Of a stretch of DNA of 34,160 bases, positions 1 through 7,787 are shown piece after piece (position 1 is the first letter of the stretch; every line of letters starts with the position of its first letter). The notes below the pieces were generated by a model, which saw only the letters and a list, made by a program, of their open reading frames with translations, was not told where the DNA came from and ran no database searches. The translations under genes and the position numbers were made by a program. Source of the stretch: Siminovitchia fordii DSM 16014 = CIP 108821 (GTDB lineage: Bacteria > Bacillota > Bacilli > Bacillales > Bacillaceae_C); the NCBI RefSeq assembly GCF_000374565.1, contig NZ_KB894715.1, forward strand, positions 1 to 34,160, written 5' to 3'.

Positions 1-217
1 TAAGCAAGGAGCTGAGCTCCTATTTCAAGTGCTTAATTTGTGTTACGAACGGCGAAGTGTAATCGTTACGACAAATCTTCAGTTCGGACAGTGGAATCAT
101 ATATTCGGAGATCCGATCTTGACGGAAGCGTTTATTGATCGCTTAATTCATTACTCACATTTACTGGTGTTCAATCGAGAAAGTTTTCGACACAAAGAAT
201 CATTACTCAATCATTAA
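1..217 (+). CDS. istB: IS21-family IstB helper ATPase, C-terminal part, cut by window start
   Basis: An open frame enters from the left edge and stops at 215-217. It encodes about 71 residues with the typical IstB C-terminus: an ELLFQV stretch, then YERRSVIVTTNL, then FGQWNHIFGDP, then a DRLIHYSHLL segment. IstB is the DnaC-like AAA+ helper that works with the IstA transposase of IS21 elements. The P-loop half would lie outside the window. A GTG at 29 could be called a start, but coding similarity runs unbroken upstream of it, so I treat the gene as partial. The IS end repeat begins just after the stop. Confidence 0.85.
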   Translation, partial: KQGAELLFQVLNLCYERRSVIVTTNLQFGQWNHIFGDPILTEAFIDRLIHYSHLLVFNRESFRHKESLLNH

Positions 218-225
218 AAAAGGGA

Positions 226-375
226 TGTTGGCAAGTAGCTACAATTTTAACTGCCAAATCATACATATTCTACTTGCCAAATACATCTTTTAAGCTGGCA
301 TGAATAAAATAGACTGTATTTAATAAGTAAAAAATGTATGAAATGGCAATCAAACGAGTATGCCACTTGCCAACA
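226..375. repeat. IS21-type end repeats of two converging element remnants
   Basis: TGTTGGCAAGT occurs at 226-236, its reverse complement at 365-375, and an internal inverted copy CTACTTGCCAA at 270-280. Read outward from each istB stop, the two strands share a similar stretch of roughly 60 bp that includes a TGCCA..TCATACAT block. These look like the 3' ends of two related IS21 elements facing each other. Multiple terminal repeats are typical of IS21 ends. No gene is seen here. Confidence 0.6.
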
Positions 376-378
376 GTC

Positions 379-690
379 TTACGAATGCAGTAAGGGTTCC
401 TTATACCGGAAGCAGTCGTCGGTAAAAAGCAATAAATGTGAATGATGGATCAACCGGTCAATCACAGCTTCCGTCAAAAGCGGGTCTCCAAAGACATTCA
501 TTAATTTCGGTAGTTTTCCTTCTTGATGCGCTTCAATCAATTGGTTTACCAAGCAGGCCACGGTATAGAAACTAACCTGGCTGCCAAACCCATGTATGGC
601 ATTCAGGCTGATTAATGTGGCCAAGTATGTTTTACCGGTTCCAAACCCTCCATATAAGATATGGTTCTCTTTTCGTTGATAAATCCACCA
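379..690 (-). pseudogene. istB: IS21-family istB remnant, internally deleted
   Basis: Read on the minus strand, an open frame from 690 to 379 gives the Walker A region (ENHILYGGFGTGKTYLAT), then a VNQLIEAHQEGKLPKL segment. It then jumps to VFGDPLLTEAVIDRLIHHSH and the usual IstB C-terminus. Roughly 90 residues that should carry Walker B and sensor motifs are missing between them, and the N-terminal DNA-binding part is cut off by a stop at 691-693. About 103 codons remain of the usual 250 or so, so this is a dead copy. It is related to, but not identical with, the istB at the left edge. Confidence 0.85.
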
Positions 691-740
691 TTAAGAATAG
701 TCTATTAAACTTCTTCAGGATGGAAGACTTATCAATTTTT

Positions 741-900
741 TTGGTGTTTAAATCCGCGAAGGAATCGTCAGCTCCAATGAAAGGTTATGTTGGCTTCTAC
801 AGACTGCTGACCAGTACAGTACAAATCCTTTTCGAAATCAATCACGATGAGAAAATGGTTTACATGCGAGCTGTCGATTCGCGCGGTGGAATTTACAAAT
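741..900 (+). pseudogene. RelE/ParE-family toxin relic (copy A)
   Basis: The plus-strand frame reads MKGYVGFYRL, a short scrambled stretch, then ILFEINHDEKMVYMRAVDSR and GGIYK. This matches the C-terminal half of RelE/ParE mRNA interferase-type toxins (KGYEGFYRLRxGxYRxxFEI...VYxxxxxxRGDxYK). The RxGxYR part is distorted and no proper N-terminus or antitoxin gene is visible, so I call it a relic. The first 69 bp recur at about 88% identity at 16097-16165. Confidence 0.65.
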
Positions 901-935
901 ATTTTATTTTGCTTTTAAAGTTAACTTTAATAAAC

Positions 936-963
936 TTGTTAATACATTGGTAATACATATATT
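936..963 (+). promoter_or_regulatory. candidate promoter of the acetyltransferase gene
   Basis: TTGTTA at 936-941 and TATATT at 958-963 are 16 bp apart, in the AT-rich gap before the acetyltransferase. Assigned by match to the sigma-A consensus only. Confidence 0.4.
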
Positions 964-1032
964 GTATAGTTAACATTTTGGGTAAAACAAAACTCAAGCT
1001 TTAAATGAATGATCTTGAGGAGGTGAATCTAA

Positions 1033-1494
1033 ATGGATACTATAGGCGTCGAGTATAGAAGATTAAAAAGCGGAGACGATTCGCAGTTTTCTGATTTGGT
1101 GCTATTGTTTAACGAAGAATTTGAATCACCAACTTTGACATATGTAAATACAAAAAACATCCGGAAACTGTTGAATAATCCTAAATTTGTATGTATTGTA
1201 GCTCAGATCGATCACAAGATTATAGGAGGATTAACTGCATACGAATTAGAGATGTATGATCGAGAAGGATCTTCCATGTATATATATGATTTAGCCGTCA
1301 GTAAAGAGTATCAGCGTAATGGGATTGGAAGTAGGTTAGTTCATGAAATAATTATGTTATGTAAGTCGAAAGTTATCGAGGATTTGTTTGTACAAGCTGA
1401 TGGAGTTGACCAACATGCTATTAGTTTTTACAAAAAAATAGGCGGTAAGCAATCTAAAACCTTCCAGTTTTCGTTTAATCCATTAGATTACTAA
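1033..1494 (+). CDS. GNAT acetyltransferase, AAC(3)-I-like
   Basis: Encodes 153 residues with the GNAT fold. The acetyl-CoA binding motif A is seen as YIYDLAVSKEYQRNGIGSRL (Q/RxxGxG/A, around residues 82-101), followed by LFVQADGVDQHAISFYKKIG (around residues 119-138). The GGLTAYELEMYD and FVQAD blocks resemble aminoglycoside 3-N-acetyltransferases of the AAC(3)-I branch, which acetylate position 3 of gentamicin-type drugs. Similarity alone cannot prove that substrate; many chromosomal homologues have unknown targets. The ATG is preceded by a strong AGGAGGTGA at 1018-1026. The gene appears to be a single unit with its own promoter and a hairpin after it. Confidence 0.85.
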   Translation: MDTIGVEYRRLKSGDDSQFSDLVLLFNEEFESPTLTYVNTKNIRKLLNNPKFVCIVAQIDHKIIGGLTAYELEMYDREGSSMYIYDLAVSKEYQRNGIGSRLVHEIIMLCKSKVIEDLFVQADGVDQHAISFYKKIGGKQSKTFQFSFNPLDY

Positions 1495-1532
1495 AATAAT
1501 GACTCTGGCTTAATTCCACGAGGTTAGATAAC

Positions 1533-1553
1533 AGGGGGCTTGCCCCCTTCTTT
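1533..1553 (+). terminator. short GC-rich hairpin after the acetyltransferase
   Basis: GGGGG (1534-1538) pairs with CCCCC (1543-1547) around a CTTG loop, and A1533 with T1548. The tail TTCTTT is a poor T-tract, so this is a likely but weak terminator. Confidence 0.5.
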
Positions 1554-1614
1554 GAGCCATAGCAATAAGGAAAGAAAACTGTTCGATAACAGATGTCATA
1601 AATCTTTTTGACGC

Positions 1615-1977
1615 TTATCGGTTATTCTCCTCATTCCCCTTACCTTTAATAATTTCCCACATTTGTCTCAGTTTACGCAAATCTTCTTCATCCGATTTAG
1701 GCAGTTCTTTATGCCACCGATCAAGTTCGGGATCCTTAATGATTGTTGGAAATTCTTTATCAGACGCTATAGGGTGATCGGTTATGCCGAGTAGATAATC
1801 TGTTTTCACTCCATACAATAAGGCAAGTTTTTTTAACGTTTCAGTATCAGGGTCGCGATAGTCCCGTTCATAGTTTGATAAGACCGCGTTTGTGATTCCG
1901 ATCTTTTTAGCTACATACACCTGCGACCAGTTTCTTCTTTCTCTTTCTTTTTTTAAACGAGAACCTAAGCTCATCAT
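1615..1977 (-). CDS. XRE-family transcriptional repressor
   Basis: Encodes 120 residues. Residues 7-65 form a lambda-repressor-like helix-turn-helix: LKKERERRNWSQVYVAKKIG, then ITNAVLSNYERDYRDPD, then LKKLALLYGVKTDYLLGITD. The remaining part is charged and has no peptidase or oligomerisation domain that I recognise. Two ATG codons lie in tandem at the start; the upstream GGTGATG is a modest ribosome site. The gene is divergent from a smaller XRE gene at 2140. The gap between them carries several copies of a palindrome, the arrangement of a phage or ICE repressor/Cro switch. No integrase or phage structural gene is seen nearby. Confidence 0.85.
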   Translation of the reverse strand: MMSLGSRLKKERERRNWSQVYVAKKIGITNAVLSNYERDYRDPDTETLKKLALLYGVKTDYLLGITDHPIASDKEFPTIIKDPELDRWHKELPKSDEEDLRKLRQMWEIIKGKGNEENNR

Positions 1978-2018
1978 ACATCACCGTTTCATGTATTTAT
2001 ACAAATAGCTTACAACAA

Positions 2019-2120
2019 ATAAACGCTGTGTTAAACAAATTAAACAAAAAGTTTAGAGTTTTACTTGACATTAAACTTTTCGTGTATATAATAGGGGTAT
2101 GTATTAAACTTTGCGTTTAA
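2019..2120. promoter_or_regulatory. cluster of four 6-5-6 palindromic operators
   Basis: Four sites share the form TTAAAC-N5-GTTTAA. They are 2019-2035 (ATAAAC-GCTGT-GTTAAA), 2040-2056 (TTAAAC-AAAAA-GTTTAG), 2071-2087 (TTAAAC-TTTTC-GTGTAT) and 2104-2120 (TTAAAC-TTTGC-GTTTAA). The last is a perfect dyad. The third fills the spacer of the rightward promoter and the fourth follows its -10. They are the likely targets of the flanking XRE proteins; binding itself is inferred. Confidence 0.65.
2065..2092 (+). promoter_or_regulatory. strong sigma-A promoter of the Cro-like gene
   Basis: A perfect TTGACA (2065-2070) and a perfect TATAAT (2087-2092) are 16 bp apart. An operator copy lies between them, so repression by steric block is likely. 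Confidence 0.8.
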
Positions 2121-2139
2121 AAAGGTTGGTGATATTTTT

Positions 2140-2349
2140 TTGTTACATGAAAAAATTAAAAGGGTAAGGAGATCTAAAAATGTAAAACAAGCTGTGATAG
2201 CAAATGTTCTTGGTATTACTGTGCAGGCGTACAGTATGAAAGAAGGGGGAAAACGTCCAATTACAACGGTTGAGCTAGAATTGATTGCTGCGGTATTGGA
2301 AGTACCAGTATCGATATTTTTTTGGGGAGAAAATAAACGTAAAGTTTAA
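2140..2349 (+). CDS. small XRE/Cro-like regulator
   Basis: Encodes 69 residues, nearly all a helix-turn-helix domain: KIKRVRRSKNVKQAVIANVL, then GITVQAYSMKEGGKRPITTV, then a third segment ending VPVSIFFWG. It is short like Cro. The start is TTG at 2140, after AAGGTTGGTGAT; the nearby ATG at 2147 is out of frame. It is divergent from the 120-residue XRE gene and controlled by the strong promoter at 2065-2092. A fifth palindrome overlaps its stop codon, which suggests feedback on genes downstream. Confidence 0.8.
   Translation: MLHEKIKRVRRSKNVKQAVIANVLGITVQAYSMKEGGKRPITTVELELIAAVLEVPVSIFFWGENKRKV
2333..2349. promoter_or_regulatory. fifth operator copy overlapping the stop codon
   Basis: ATAAAC-GTAAA-GTTTAA has the same 6-5-6 form as the sites at 2019-2120. 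It overlaps the last codons and TAA of the Cro-like gene, upstream of the small ORF at 2391. Confidence 0.55.
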
Positions 2350-2390
2350 ATATCGCCAATATAAAATTAGAAAGGAGTGGTCTTAAACCT

Positions 2391-2516
2391 TTGGTAGATA
2401 AATATATGAGCTGGTTTGAATTCAGTGATACTCCTTGCTTTAAAGAGGAGTTCACAGGTCGGGAGTGGTCGTTACAACGGATGGAGAAACAGGAGCTATT
2501 TAAACACAAGGTCTAA
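2391..2516 (+). CDS. small hypothetical protein (41 aa)
   Basis: A TTG start at 2391 is preceded by AAAGGAGTGG (2371-2380). The 41-residue product has the order MSWFEFSDTPCFKEEF, then a charged tail ending QELFKHKV, with no signal peptide or membrane segment. An internal ATG at 2406 is a possible alternative start but lies far from the ribosome site. It is the third gene of the switch and is transcribed with the Cro-like gene. I do not recognise the family; small proteins at this place in prophage modules are common. Confidence 0.5.
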   Translation: MVDKYMSWFEFSDTPCFKEEFTGREWSLQRMEKQELFKHKV

Positions 2517-2535
2517 CGAATTTTCATTGATTTAA

Positions 2536-2567
2536 TTGTCCAAACATCCATACAACGATATGATCGT
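2536..2567 (+). promoter_or_regulatory. candidate promoter and dyad operator of the lyase/TRAP operon
   Basis: TTGTCC (2536-2541) and TATGAT (2559-2564) are 17 bp apart. A perfect dyad ACGAT-ATG-ATCGT (2555-2567) covers the -10. The GntR regulator encoded in the operon is the natural candidate to bind it, but the dyad does not match the classic HutC-type operator. Confidence 0.5.
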
Positions 2568-2591
2568 ACTTTTCAGAAGGAGTGGATTAAG

Positions 2592-4076
2592 GTGAGAGAA
2601 AGGCTTTCTTCAGAGTTGTCGGAAAAAGTCATTCACTATTTATTTGAACCTACGATTGAGAGTGAGAGACAGCGTTCCTTTCAAAATATGATGGATGTGA
2701 ATAAAGCGCATCTATCCATGTTAATGTTTGAAGGGATTGTGTCTGAAACAGCGGGTCATACCATCATGCATGCATTGAATGAAATAAAGGATACGGGAAG
2801 TGAGCAATTGAAGATTGATCCTCAGTTGGAGGATTTGTATTTCAATATTGAACAGGAACTGATTGAAAGAGTTGGTTTAGAGGTTGCCGGACAACTGCAT
2901 ACAGGCAGAAGCAGGAATGATCTTTATGCTGCCGTTACAAGGATGAACAGCCGGGACGGTTTACAAAAGGTTTGTAAGCTTTTATTAAAGCTCCGTTTTA
3001 CGCTAGTAGAACTGGCTGAAGAGTACTGTCATATGGTGCTAAGTGGTTACACACACATGCAGCCGGCAGAGCCGATTACTATAGGACATTATTTTTCAGC
3101 GATTCTTCATGCACTGGAGCGGGATTTTACTCGCATGCGAAGGGCCTTGCAACAGTCAAATGTTTCTCCTTTGGGGTCTGGAGCAATGGCAGGTACAGCT
3201 TTTCCTATCAATCGAGAAAAGACGGCCAGATTATTGGGGTTTACAGATACGATGAAAAACTCTTTAGACGGGATTGCCTCGCGTGATTATATTCTTGAGT
3301 CTTTATCTGTAATGAACATTTTTATGAATCACATCAATCGCCTAAGTTATGATTTGTATATTTGGTCAACGGATGAATATGGGATTGTTGAAGTCGGAGA
3401 TTCAGTTGCTGCCACCAGCAGCATTATGCCTCAGAAAAAGAATCCCATCACATTGGAACATATAAAAGCAAAATCATCTCATGTATTAGCTGCGGTTGTT
3501 TCGGCAACCTCTTGCATGAGCAATATACCTTATGGACATTGTCGGGATCTGGCGGGAGAGAGTACCAAGTATTTCTGGGACGCATTAAATGAAGTTGAAG
3601 CTGCTGTGGAATTGATAATAGAGACGATGCAGACAATGACTTTTAAAGAGCAGAAAATGTTAGAAAGGGCTTCTAATAACTTTTCTACTGTGACAGAATT
3701 GGCAGGTTTACTTGTTAGAGAAGCTGGAATTTCGTTCCGGCAGTCTCACCAGTTAATTGGGTATCTTGTAAATTACATGTTTCAACATAAAATGTCACTC
3801 AAACAATTGAATTCTAGGCTCATTGAACAAGCATCCACCGAAATGTTTGGAAAGAGAATTTCTGTTTCTCAAGACAAAATTGAAAACGCTTTAAATCCTG
3901 CTACAAATGTAGAAGCAAAAAAGGTTCAAGGCGGACCAGCCTCTCGGGAAGTGAAACATCAATTAGATAGGCTTAAACAAAGGCTTTTACAAGACGAGAA
4001 TTGGATGTCTCAACAAATGGAAACGGATCATCTTAGTAAAGAAATGTTGAGAACGGATTTGCAACAGACAAAATAA
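2592..4076 (+). CDS. argininosuccinate lyase-like enzyme (fumarase/ASL superfamily)
   Basis: Encodes 494 residues; argininosuccinate lyase is usually about 460. The superfamily landmarks are in order: HTGRSRND at 103-110, GYTHMQPAEPITIGHYF with the catalytic His region near 155, SPLGSGAMAGTAFPINRE near 192-209, and the mobile loop SSIMPQKKNP at 276-285, which carries the catalytic Ser. The family eliminates fumarate from N-succinyl compounds. Some positions differ from ordinary ArgH: the Q after GRSRND is L, and SDRD is replaced by ASRD. There is no argG nearby, and the partners are a transporter and an opine dehydrogenase. So a catabolic role on an N-substituted aspartate, as in EDDS lyase, seems likelier than arginine synthesis. 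Automatic annotation would probably call it argH. GTG start, with AGAAGGAGTGG at 2575-2585. Confidence 0.8.
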   Translation: MRERLSSELSEKVIHYLFEPTIESERQRSFQNMMDVNKAHLSMLMFEGIVSETAGHTIMHALNEIKDTGSEQLKIDPQLEDLYFNIEQELIERVGLEVAGQLHTGRSRNDLYAAVTRMNSRDGLQKVCKLLLKLRFTLVELAEEYCHMVLSGYTHMQPAEPITIGHYFSAILHALERDFTRMRRALQQSNVSPLGSGAMAGTAFPINREKTARLLGFTDTMKNSLDGIASRDYILESLSVMNIFMNHINRLSYDLYIWSTDEYGIVEVGDSVAATSSIMPQKKNPITLEHIKAKSSHVLAAVVSATSCMSNIPYGHCRDLAGESTKYFWDALNEVEAAVELIIETMQTMTFKEQKMLERASNNFSTVTELAGLLVREAGISFRQSHQLIGYLVNYMFQHKMSLKQLNSRLIEQASTEMFGKRISVSQDKIENALNPATNVEAKKVQGGPASREVKHQLDRLKQRLLQDENWMSQQMETDHLSKEMLRTDLQQTK

Positions 4077-4092
4077 TTGGGGGTGGAACCTA

Positions 4093-4797
4093 TTGAAAAA
4101 GAATTCATATCCTCCACTTCCTTTATATCTGCATATAAAAGAAGCATTGAAAGAAAAGATCGACAGCGGCATATGGAAGCCGGGAGATCAAATCCCGAAT
4201 GAACTTCACTTGGCAGCCCAATTCGGAGTAAGCCGTTCAACTGTAAGGGAAGCGGTTCTTCAAATGGTAAGAGAGGATCTCCTTGTCAGATATCAGGGAA
4301 AGGGAACGTTCGTTTCTCATCCCAAAATTGAAGGGGATTTGGTTAACTTTTACTTTCCGAGTGAACTTGGAACGAAGCATCTGATGATAGGTTTTATCGA
4401 AAGGAATTGTACAATCTCGATAGCAAAAATATTGGAGTTGCCTGTGGGAGAACTGATATATGAGATTAAAAGAATTCGATATTTCCATTCAGAGCCGGCT
4501 GCTTTGGAAACGTCTTATATACAAAAGGTGTTAGTGCCAAATCTGGAGGATTATCCGATTGAAGGCCGTTTATATGACCTGTTGAAAGAAGAATATCAAA
4601 TTTCCATTACAAATGCAGAGAACTATATTGAGCCTATACTACTGAATTCATTAGAAGCGGGGCTGTTGGAAACCAAAATGAATAAACCTGGACTGAAATT
4701 GACAAGGATTGGCAAGACCGTGTCGGACAGGCCAGTCATTTTAACCTACAGCTTAATCAGGGGAGATAAGGCAAGGATGTTCGTTAAATCCAAATAA
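4093..4797 (+). CDS. GntR-family regulator with UTRA domain (HutC subfamily)
   Basis: Encodes 234 residues. A winged helix at about 10-75 contains KEKIDSGIWKPGDQIPNE and FGVSRSTVREAVLQM, followed by the wing YQGKGTFVSHP. A UTRA effector-binding domain fills about 95-230. The TTG start follows GGGGGTGG, 16 nt after the lyase stop. It sits inside the operon and probably controls it in response to the imported substrate or a breakdown product. The dyad at 2555-2567 is the best candidate operator. The family call is firm; target and effector are inferred. Confidence 0.9.
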   Translation: MKKNSYPPLPLYLHIKEALKEKIDSGIWKPGDQIPNELHLAAQFGVSRSTVREAVLQMVREDLLVRYQGKGTFVSHPKIEGDLVNFYFPSELGTKHLMIGFIERNCTISIAKILELPVGELIYEIKRIRYFHSEPAALETSYIQKVLVPNLEDYPIEGRLYDLLKEEYQISITNAENYIEPILLNSLEAGLLETKMNKPGLKLTRIGKTVSDRPVILTYSLIRGDKARMFVKSK

Positions 4798-4814
4798 GAC
4801 AGGGGAAGAATGAG

Positions 4815-5822
4815 ATGGTTAAAAATAAAGGGTTCGTATTTTTGTTGATTGTATGTGTAATGCTTGCAATTGTTTCTGGGTGCTCAGGGCAAGAAAAGAA
4901 AGAAACGGGAGCAAATTCTCCGGAAACCCATAAATTGCTTTTGGGTACATCAAGTCAAGGAGGAACCTACTATGTTTGGGGTGGCGGATGGGCCGATATA
5001 ATGGCTAAAGCTGTTCCAGGAGTTGACATAGCTGTTGAGGTGACCGGCGGACCTACATCTAATATGCAGCTTATTCAAAGCGGTGACATGGACCTTGGTT
5101 TTGTGACAGCCTGGTTGGGCGGGGAAGGTTATAACGGAGTTGGATGGACAAGCGAAAAACATGATAAAGTCAGAAGTATTTTTGCGATGTATCCGAGTGT
5201 CATGCATATGTACTCGTTACAGGGAAAAGGAATTAAAACCATAAAAGATTTTTCCAGCCGACATGTTAGTACTGGAGCTCCTGGTAGTACAAGTGCGGAG
5301 GCGGGAAGTGCATTACTGGATGCTCTTGGAATTAAGCCGAGCAAAATTAGTGGTATTCCGACTAGTACCTCTGTTGACGGACTGCGGGATGGGACAATAG
5401 ATGCCGGGTTTGCAGTTACAGGTGTTCCCGGGCCGTTCATGCTGGATCTGGAAACAACTCATGATGTGCAGCATATCGGCTTAACTGATGAAGAAATGGA
5501 CAAGCTTTTGGCGGAGTATCCTTATTGGAGTGAAATGGATGTACCGGCAGGTACTTATAAACATCAAAAGGAGGATTTAAAGGTTGTTGCATTCTGGAAT
5601 CTGGCAGTTGCCTCCACGGACTTGTCGGAAGATTTAGTTTATGACTTGGTGAAATCCACATTTGAAACGAATGATCAATTGCAGGCGGTGGATCCGACAG
5701 CCAAAGATACCATTGCTGAAAACATCAAATATTCAACCATTCCTTTGCATTCAGGTGCGTTGAAGTACTATCGGGAAATTGGAATAGAGATTCCTGATGA
5801 ACTTGTCCCACCTGAAGCCTAA
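4815..5822 (+). CDS. TAXI-family TRAP transporter substrate-binding lipoprotein
   Basis: Encodes 335 residues. A lipoprotein signal peptide ends in a lipobox, VSGC, with the lipidated Cys at 23. The mature part begins with a linker and then LLLGTSSQGGTYYVWGGGWA, the hallmark of TAXI (TRAP-associated extracytoplasmic immunogenic) binding proteins. It also has EVTGGPTSNMQLIQSGDMDL and FSSRHVSTGAPGSTSAEAGS. It would catch the substrate outside the membrane and pass it to the permease encoded next. TAXI systems often carry glutamate or dicarboxylate-like solutes. ATG start, with AGGGGAAG upstream. Confidence 0.93.
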   Translation: MVKNKGFVFLLIVCVMLAIVSGCSGQEKKETGANSPETHKLLLGTSSQGGTYYVWGGGWADIMAKAVPGVDIAVEVTGGPTSNMQLIQSGDMDLGFVTAWLGGEGYNGVGWTSEKHDKVRSIFAMYPSVMHMYSLQGKGIKTIKDFSSRHVSTGAPGSTSAEAGSALLDALGIKPSKISGIPTSTSVDGLRDGTIDAGFAVTGVPGPFMLDLETTHDVQHIGLTDEEMDKLLAEYPYWSEMDVPAGTYKHQKEDLKVVAFWNLAVASTDLSEDLVYDLVKSTFETNDQLQAVDPTAKDTIAENIKYSTIPLHSGALKYYREIGIEIPDELVPPEA

Positions 5823-5855
5823 CCATAAGGGTGATATGGAAAGAGGTGTATGAAG

Positions 5856-7775
5856 ATGGAAAAAATCACTTTTCCACAAATAAAAGAAGACGAAATACGA
5901 CATGAGATGCCTGGTATTCAAAAAAAAATATTTACCTTCGTTGCGGTTTTTATGTCCTTGTTTCACCTTTATGTATTAGGGTTCAATCCGGTTACACCGT
6001 GGATTTTATACACTGTACACCTTGGATTGGGTGCTTTGCTTGTTTTCCTAAGTCATCCTATGAGACGTGTTTCGGGTGCTTCAAAGCTTTTCATTTTAGA
6101 CTTCATTCTAATTGCGGGTACTATTTTTTCAAGTATATACCTGATTAAAGAAATGGATGAGCTTATATATAGGATAGGTGTGGCACCTACAACACTCGAC
6201 TTGATTGTCAGCGCGATCCTAATTGTCGTTGTTTTGGAGATTACTAGAAGAACAACAGGCTTGATTCTTCCTGTTTTGGCCGTTTTGTTTATTTTATATG
6301 CACACTTTGGAAAATATCTCCCGGGGTTCTTGGGTCATAGGGGATATGAGTGGGATCGGATTTTTAGTTATCTCAATAGCTTAGACGCGATTTTCAGTGT
6401 ACCCATCGGTGCTTCGGCCAGTTTTGTATTTTTGTTTATCCTGTTCGGATCTTTTTTAAGCGGTACGGGAGGCAGCCAATTTTTTATTAATTTTGCAATC
6501 GGTGCAACAGGAAGTAAAAGAGGAGGACCTGCCAAAGCTGCGGTCCTTTCCAGTGCATTGTTTGGTTCGGTATCGGGAAACTCAGTAGCCAATGTTGTTT
6601 CTACCGGAGTATTCACCATTCCTTTAATGAAAAAAATTGGTTACACCCCGCGTTATGCGGGGGCCGTGGAATCAGTAGCTTCCACAGGTGGACAAATCAT
6701 GCCGCCAATATTGGGGTCGGCCGCTTTTATCATGGCTCAGCTTGTCGGAGTTCCATATCTCGATATTGTGATGGCTTCCATCATTCCGGCTTTGCTGTAT
6801 TTTGCAACGGTATTTATGATGATTGATTTGCAGGCTGCCAAGCTTGGACTAAAAGGGATGCCCAAAGATTCTCTTCCCAACTTGAAAGAGGTCATGAAGC
6901 GCGAAGGACATTTATTTATCCCGTTGCTTGTGTTGATATTCGTGATGACCATCTTAAAAGCCAGCCCGATTAAAGCAGCCATTTGGGCCATTGCTTCCAC
7001 GATTATCGTCTCGTTTTTGAAGAAGCAAACAAGATTAAACTTACGGAAACTGATCGAATGCCTGGCGAATGGAGCCAGGTCAGCCCTTGGGATGATTGCG
7101 GCTTGTGCCACTGCAGGGTTGATCATTGGAGTGTTGAATTTAACTGGCGCGGGACTAAAGTTTGCTACAGTCATTTTATCTTTTTCAGGAGGAAGTTTGC
7201 CATTTGCCCTTGTTTTGACAATGTGTGCAACCATCATTTTGGGAATGGGGCTGCCGACAACTGCCGCCTATTTAATCACTGCTGCAGTAGTGGCACCGGC
7301 ATTGGTACAAATGGGCGTTTCTACCATAGCTGCTCACATGTTTGTTTTCTATTTTGCTTGCCTTTCTGCATTTACTCCCCCAGTGGCCCTGGCGGCATAT
7401 GCAGCAGCGGGAATTGCGAAAGCCAAACCGATGCAAGTGGCATTTACCGCTATGAAAATCGGAATTGTCGCCTTTATTATTCCGTTCGTTTTTGTTTACG
7501 GCCCTCCTATTTTGCTTGACGGTTCAATAGGAGAAGTGGCTTTATCCACCATTACGGCATTGATAGGAGCGTTGACTTTGGCATCAGCTGTCGAAGGTTG
7601 GTTCCTGGGAAGGCATAGCAACATTGTTGTTCGTATGTTGTTATTAATATCGTCCATACTGCTTATCGTACCGGGAGGGTTTACTGACATATTAGGAATA
7701 GCCTTTGTACTTATATGTGTGATTCAGCGGAGGTTGCTCAAAACAAAAAAATCGGATGAATCATTATCTGCATGA
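5856..7775 (+). CDS. TRAP transporter fused permease (small and large subunits joined)
   Basis: Encodes 639 residues and is very hydrophobic. An N-terminal group of about four membrane segments corresponds to DctQ, and a long C-terminal group of about twelve to DctM. Typical motifs are GSFLSGTGGSQFFINFA, KAAVLSSALFGSVSGNSVAN, STGGQIMPPILGSAAFIMAQ and LGMGLPTTAAYLITA. Fused permeases of this length usually pair with TAXI binding proteins, as here. I chose the ATG at 5856 because AGAGGTG (5841-5847) lies 8 nt before it; the ATG at 5850 would have only 2 nt of spacing. It sits 33 nt after the binding-protein gene. Confidence 0.93.
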   Translation: MEKITFPQIKEDEIRHEMPGIQKKIFTFVAVFMSLFHLYVLGFNPVTPWILYTVHLGLGALLVFLSHPMRRVSGASKLFILDFILIAGTIFSSIYLIKEMDELIYRIGVAPTTLDLIVSAILIVVVLEITRRTTGLILPVLAVLFILYAHFGKYLPGFLGHRGYEWDRIFSYLNSLDAIFSVPIGASASFVFLFILFGSFLSGTGGSQFFINFAIGATGSKRGGPAKAAVLSSALFGSVSGNSVANVVSTGVFTIPLMKKIGYTPRYAGAVESVASTGGQIMPPILGSAAFIMAQLVGVPYLDIVMASIIPALLYFATVFMMIDLQAAKLGLKGMPKDSLPNLKEVMKREGHLFIPLLVLIFVMTILKASPIKAAIWAIASTIIVSFLKKQTRLNLRKLIECLANGARSALGMIAACATAGLIIGVLNLTGAGLKFATVILSFSGGSLPFALVLTMCATIILGMGLPTTAAYLITAAVVAPALVQMGVSTIAAHMFVFYFACLSAFTPPVALAAYAAAGIAKAKPMQVAFTAMKIGIVAFIIPFVFVYGPPILLDGSIGEVALSTITALIGALTLASAVEGWFLGRHSNIVVRMLLLISSILLIVPGGFTDILGIAFVLICVIQRRLLKTKKSDESLSA

Positions 7776-7787
7776 GGAGGATATGAG

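Noticed and set aside
2592-4076. Biosynthetic argH of the arginine pathway
   Set aside because: No argG or other arg genes nearby, altered motif residues, and a transporter/opine dehydrogenase context.
6983-7519. 178-codon frame inside the TRAP permease gene
   Set aside because: It is a shadow of the permease in another frame; the Cys/His-rich content is an artefact of hydrophobic codons read out of phase.
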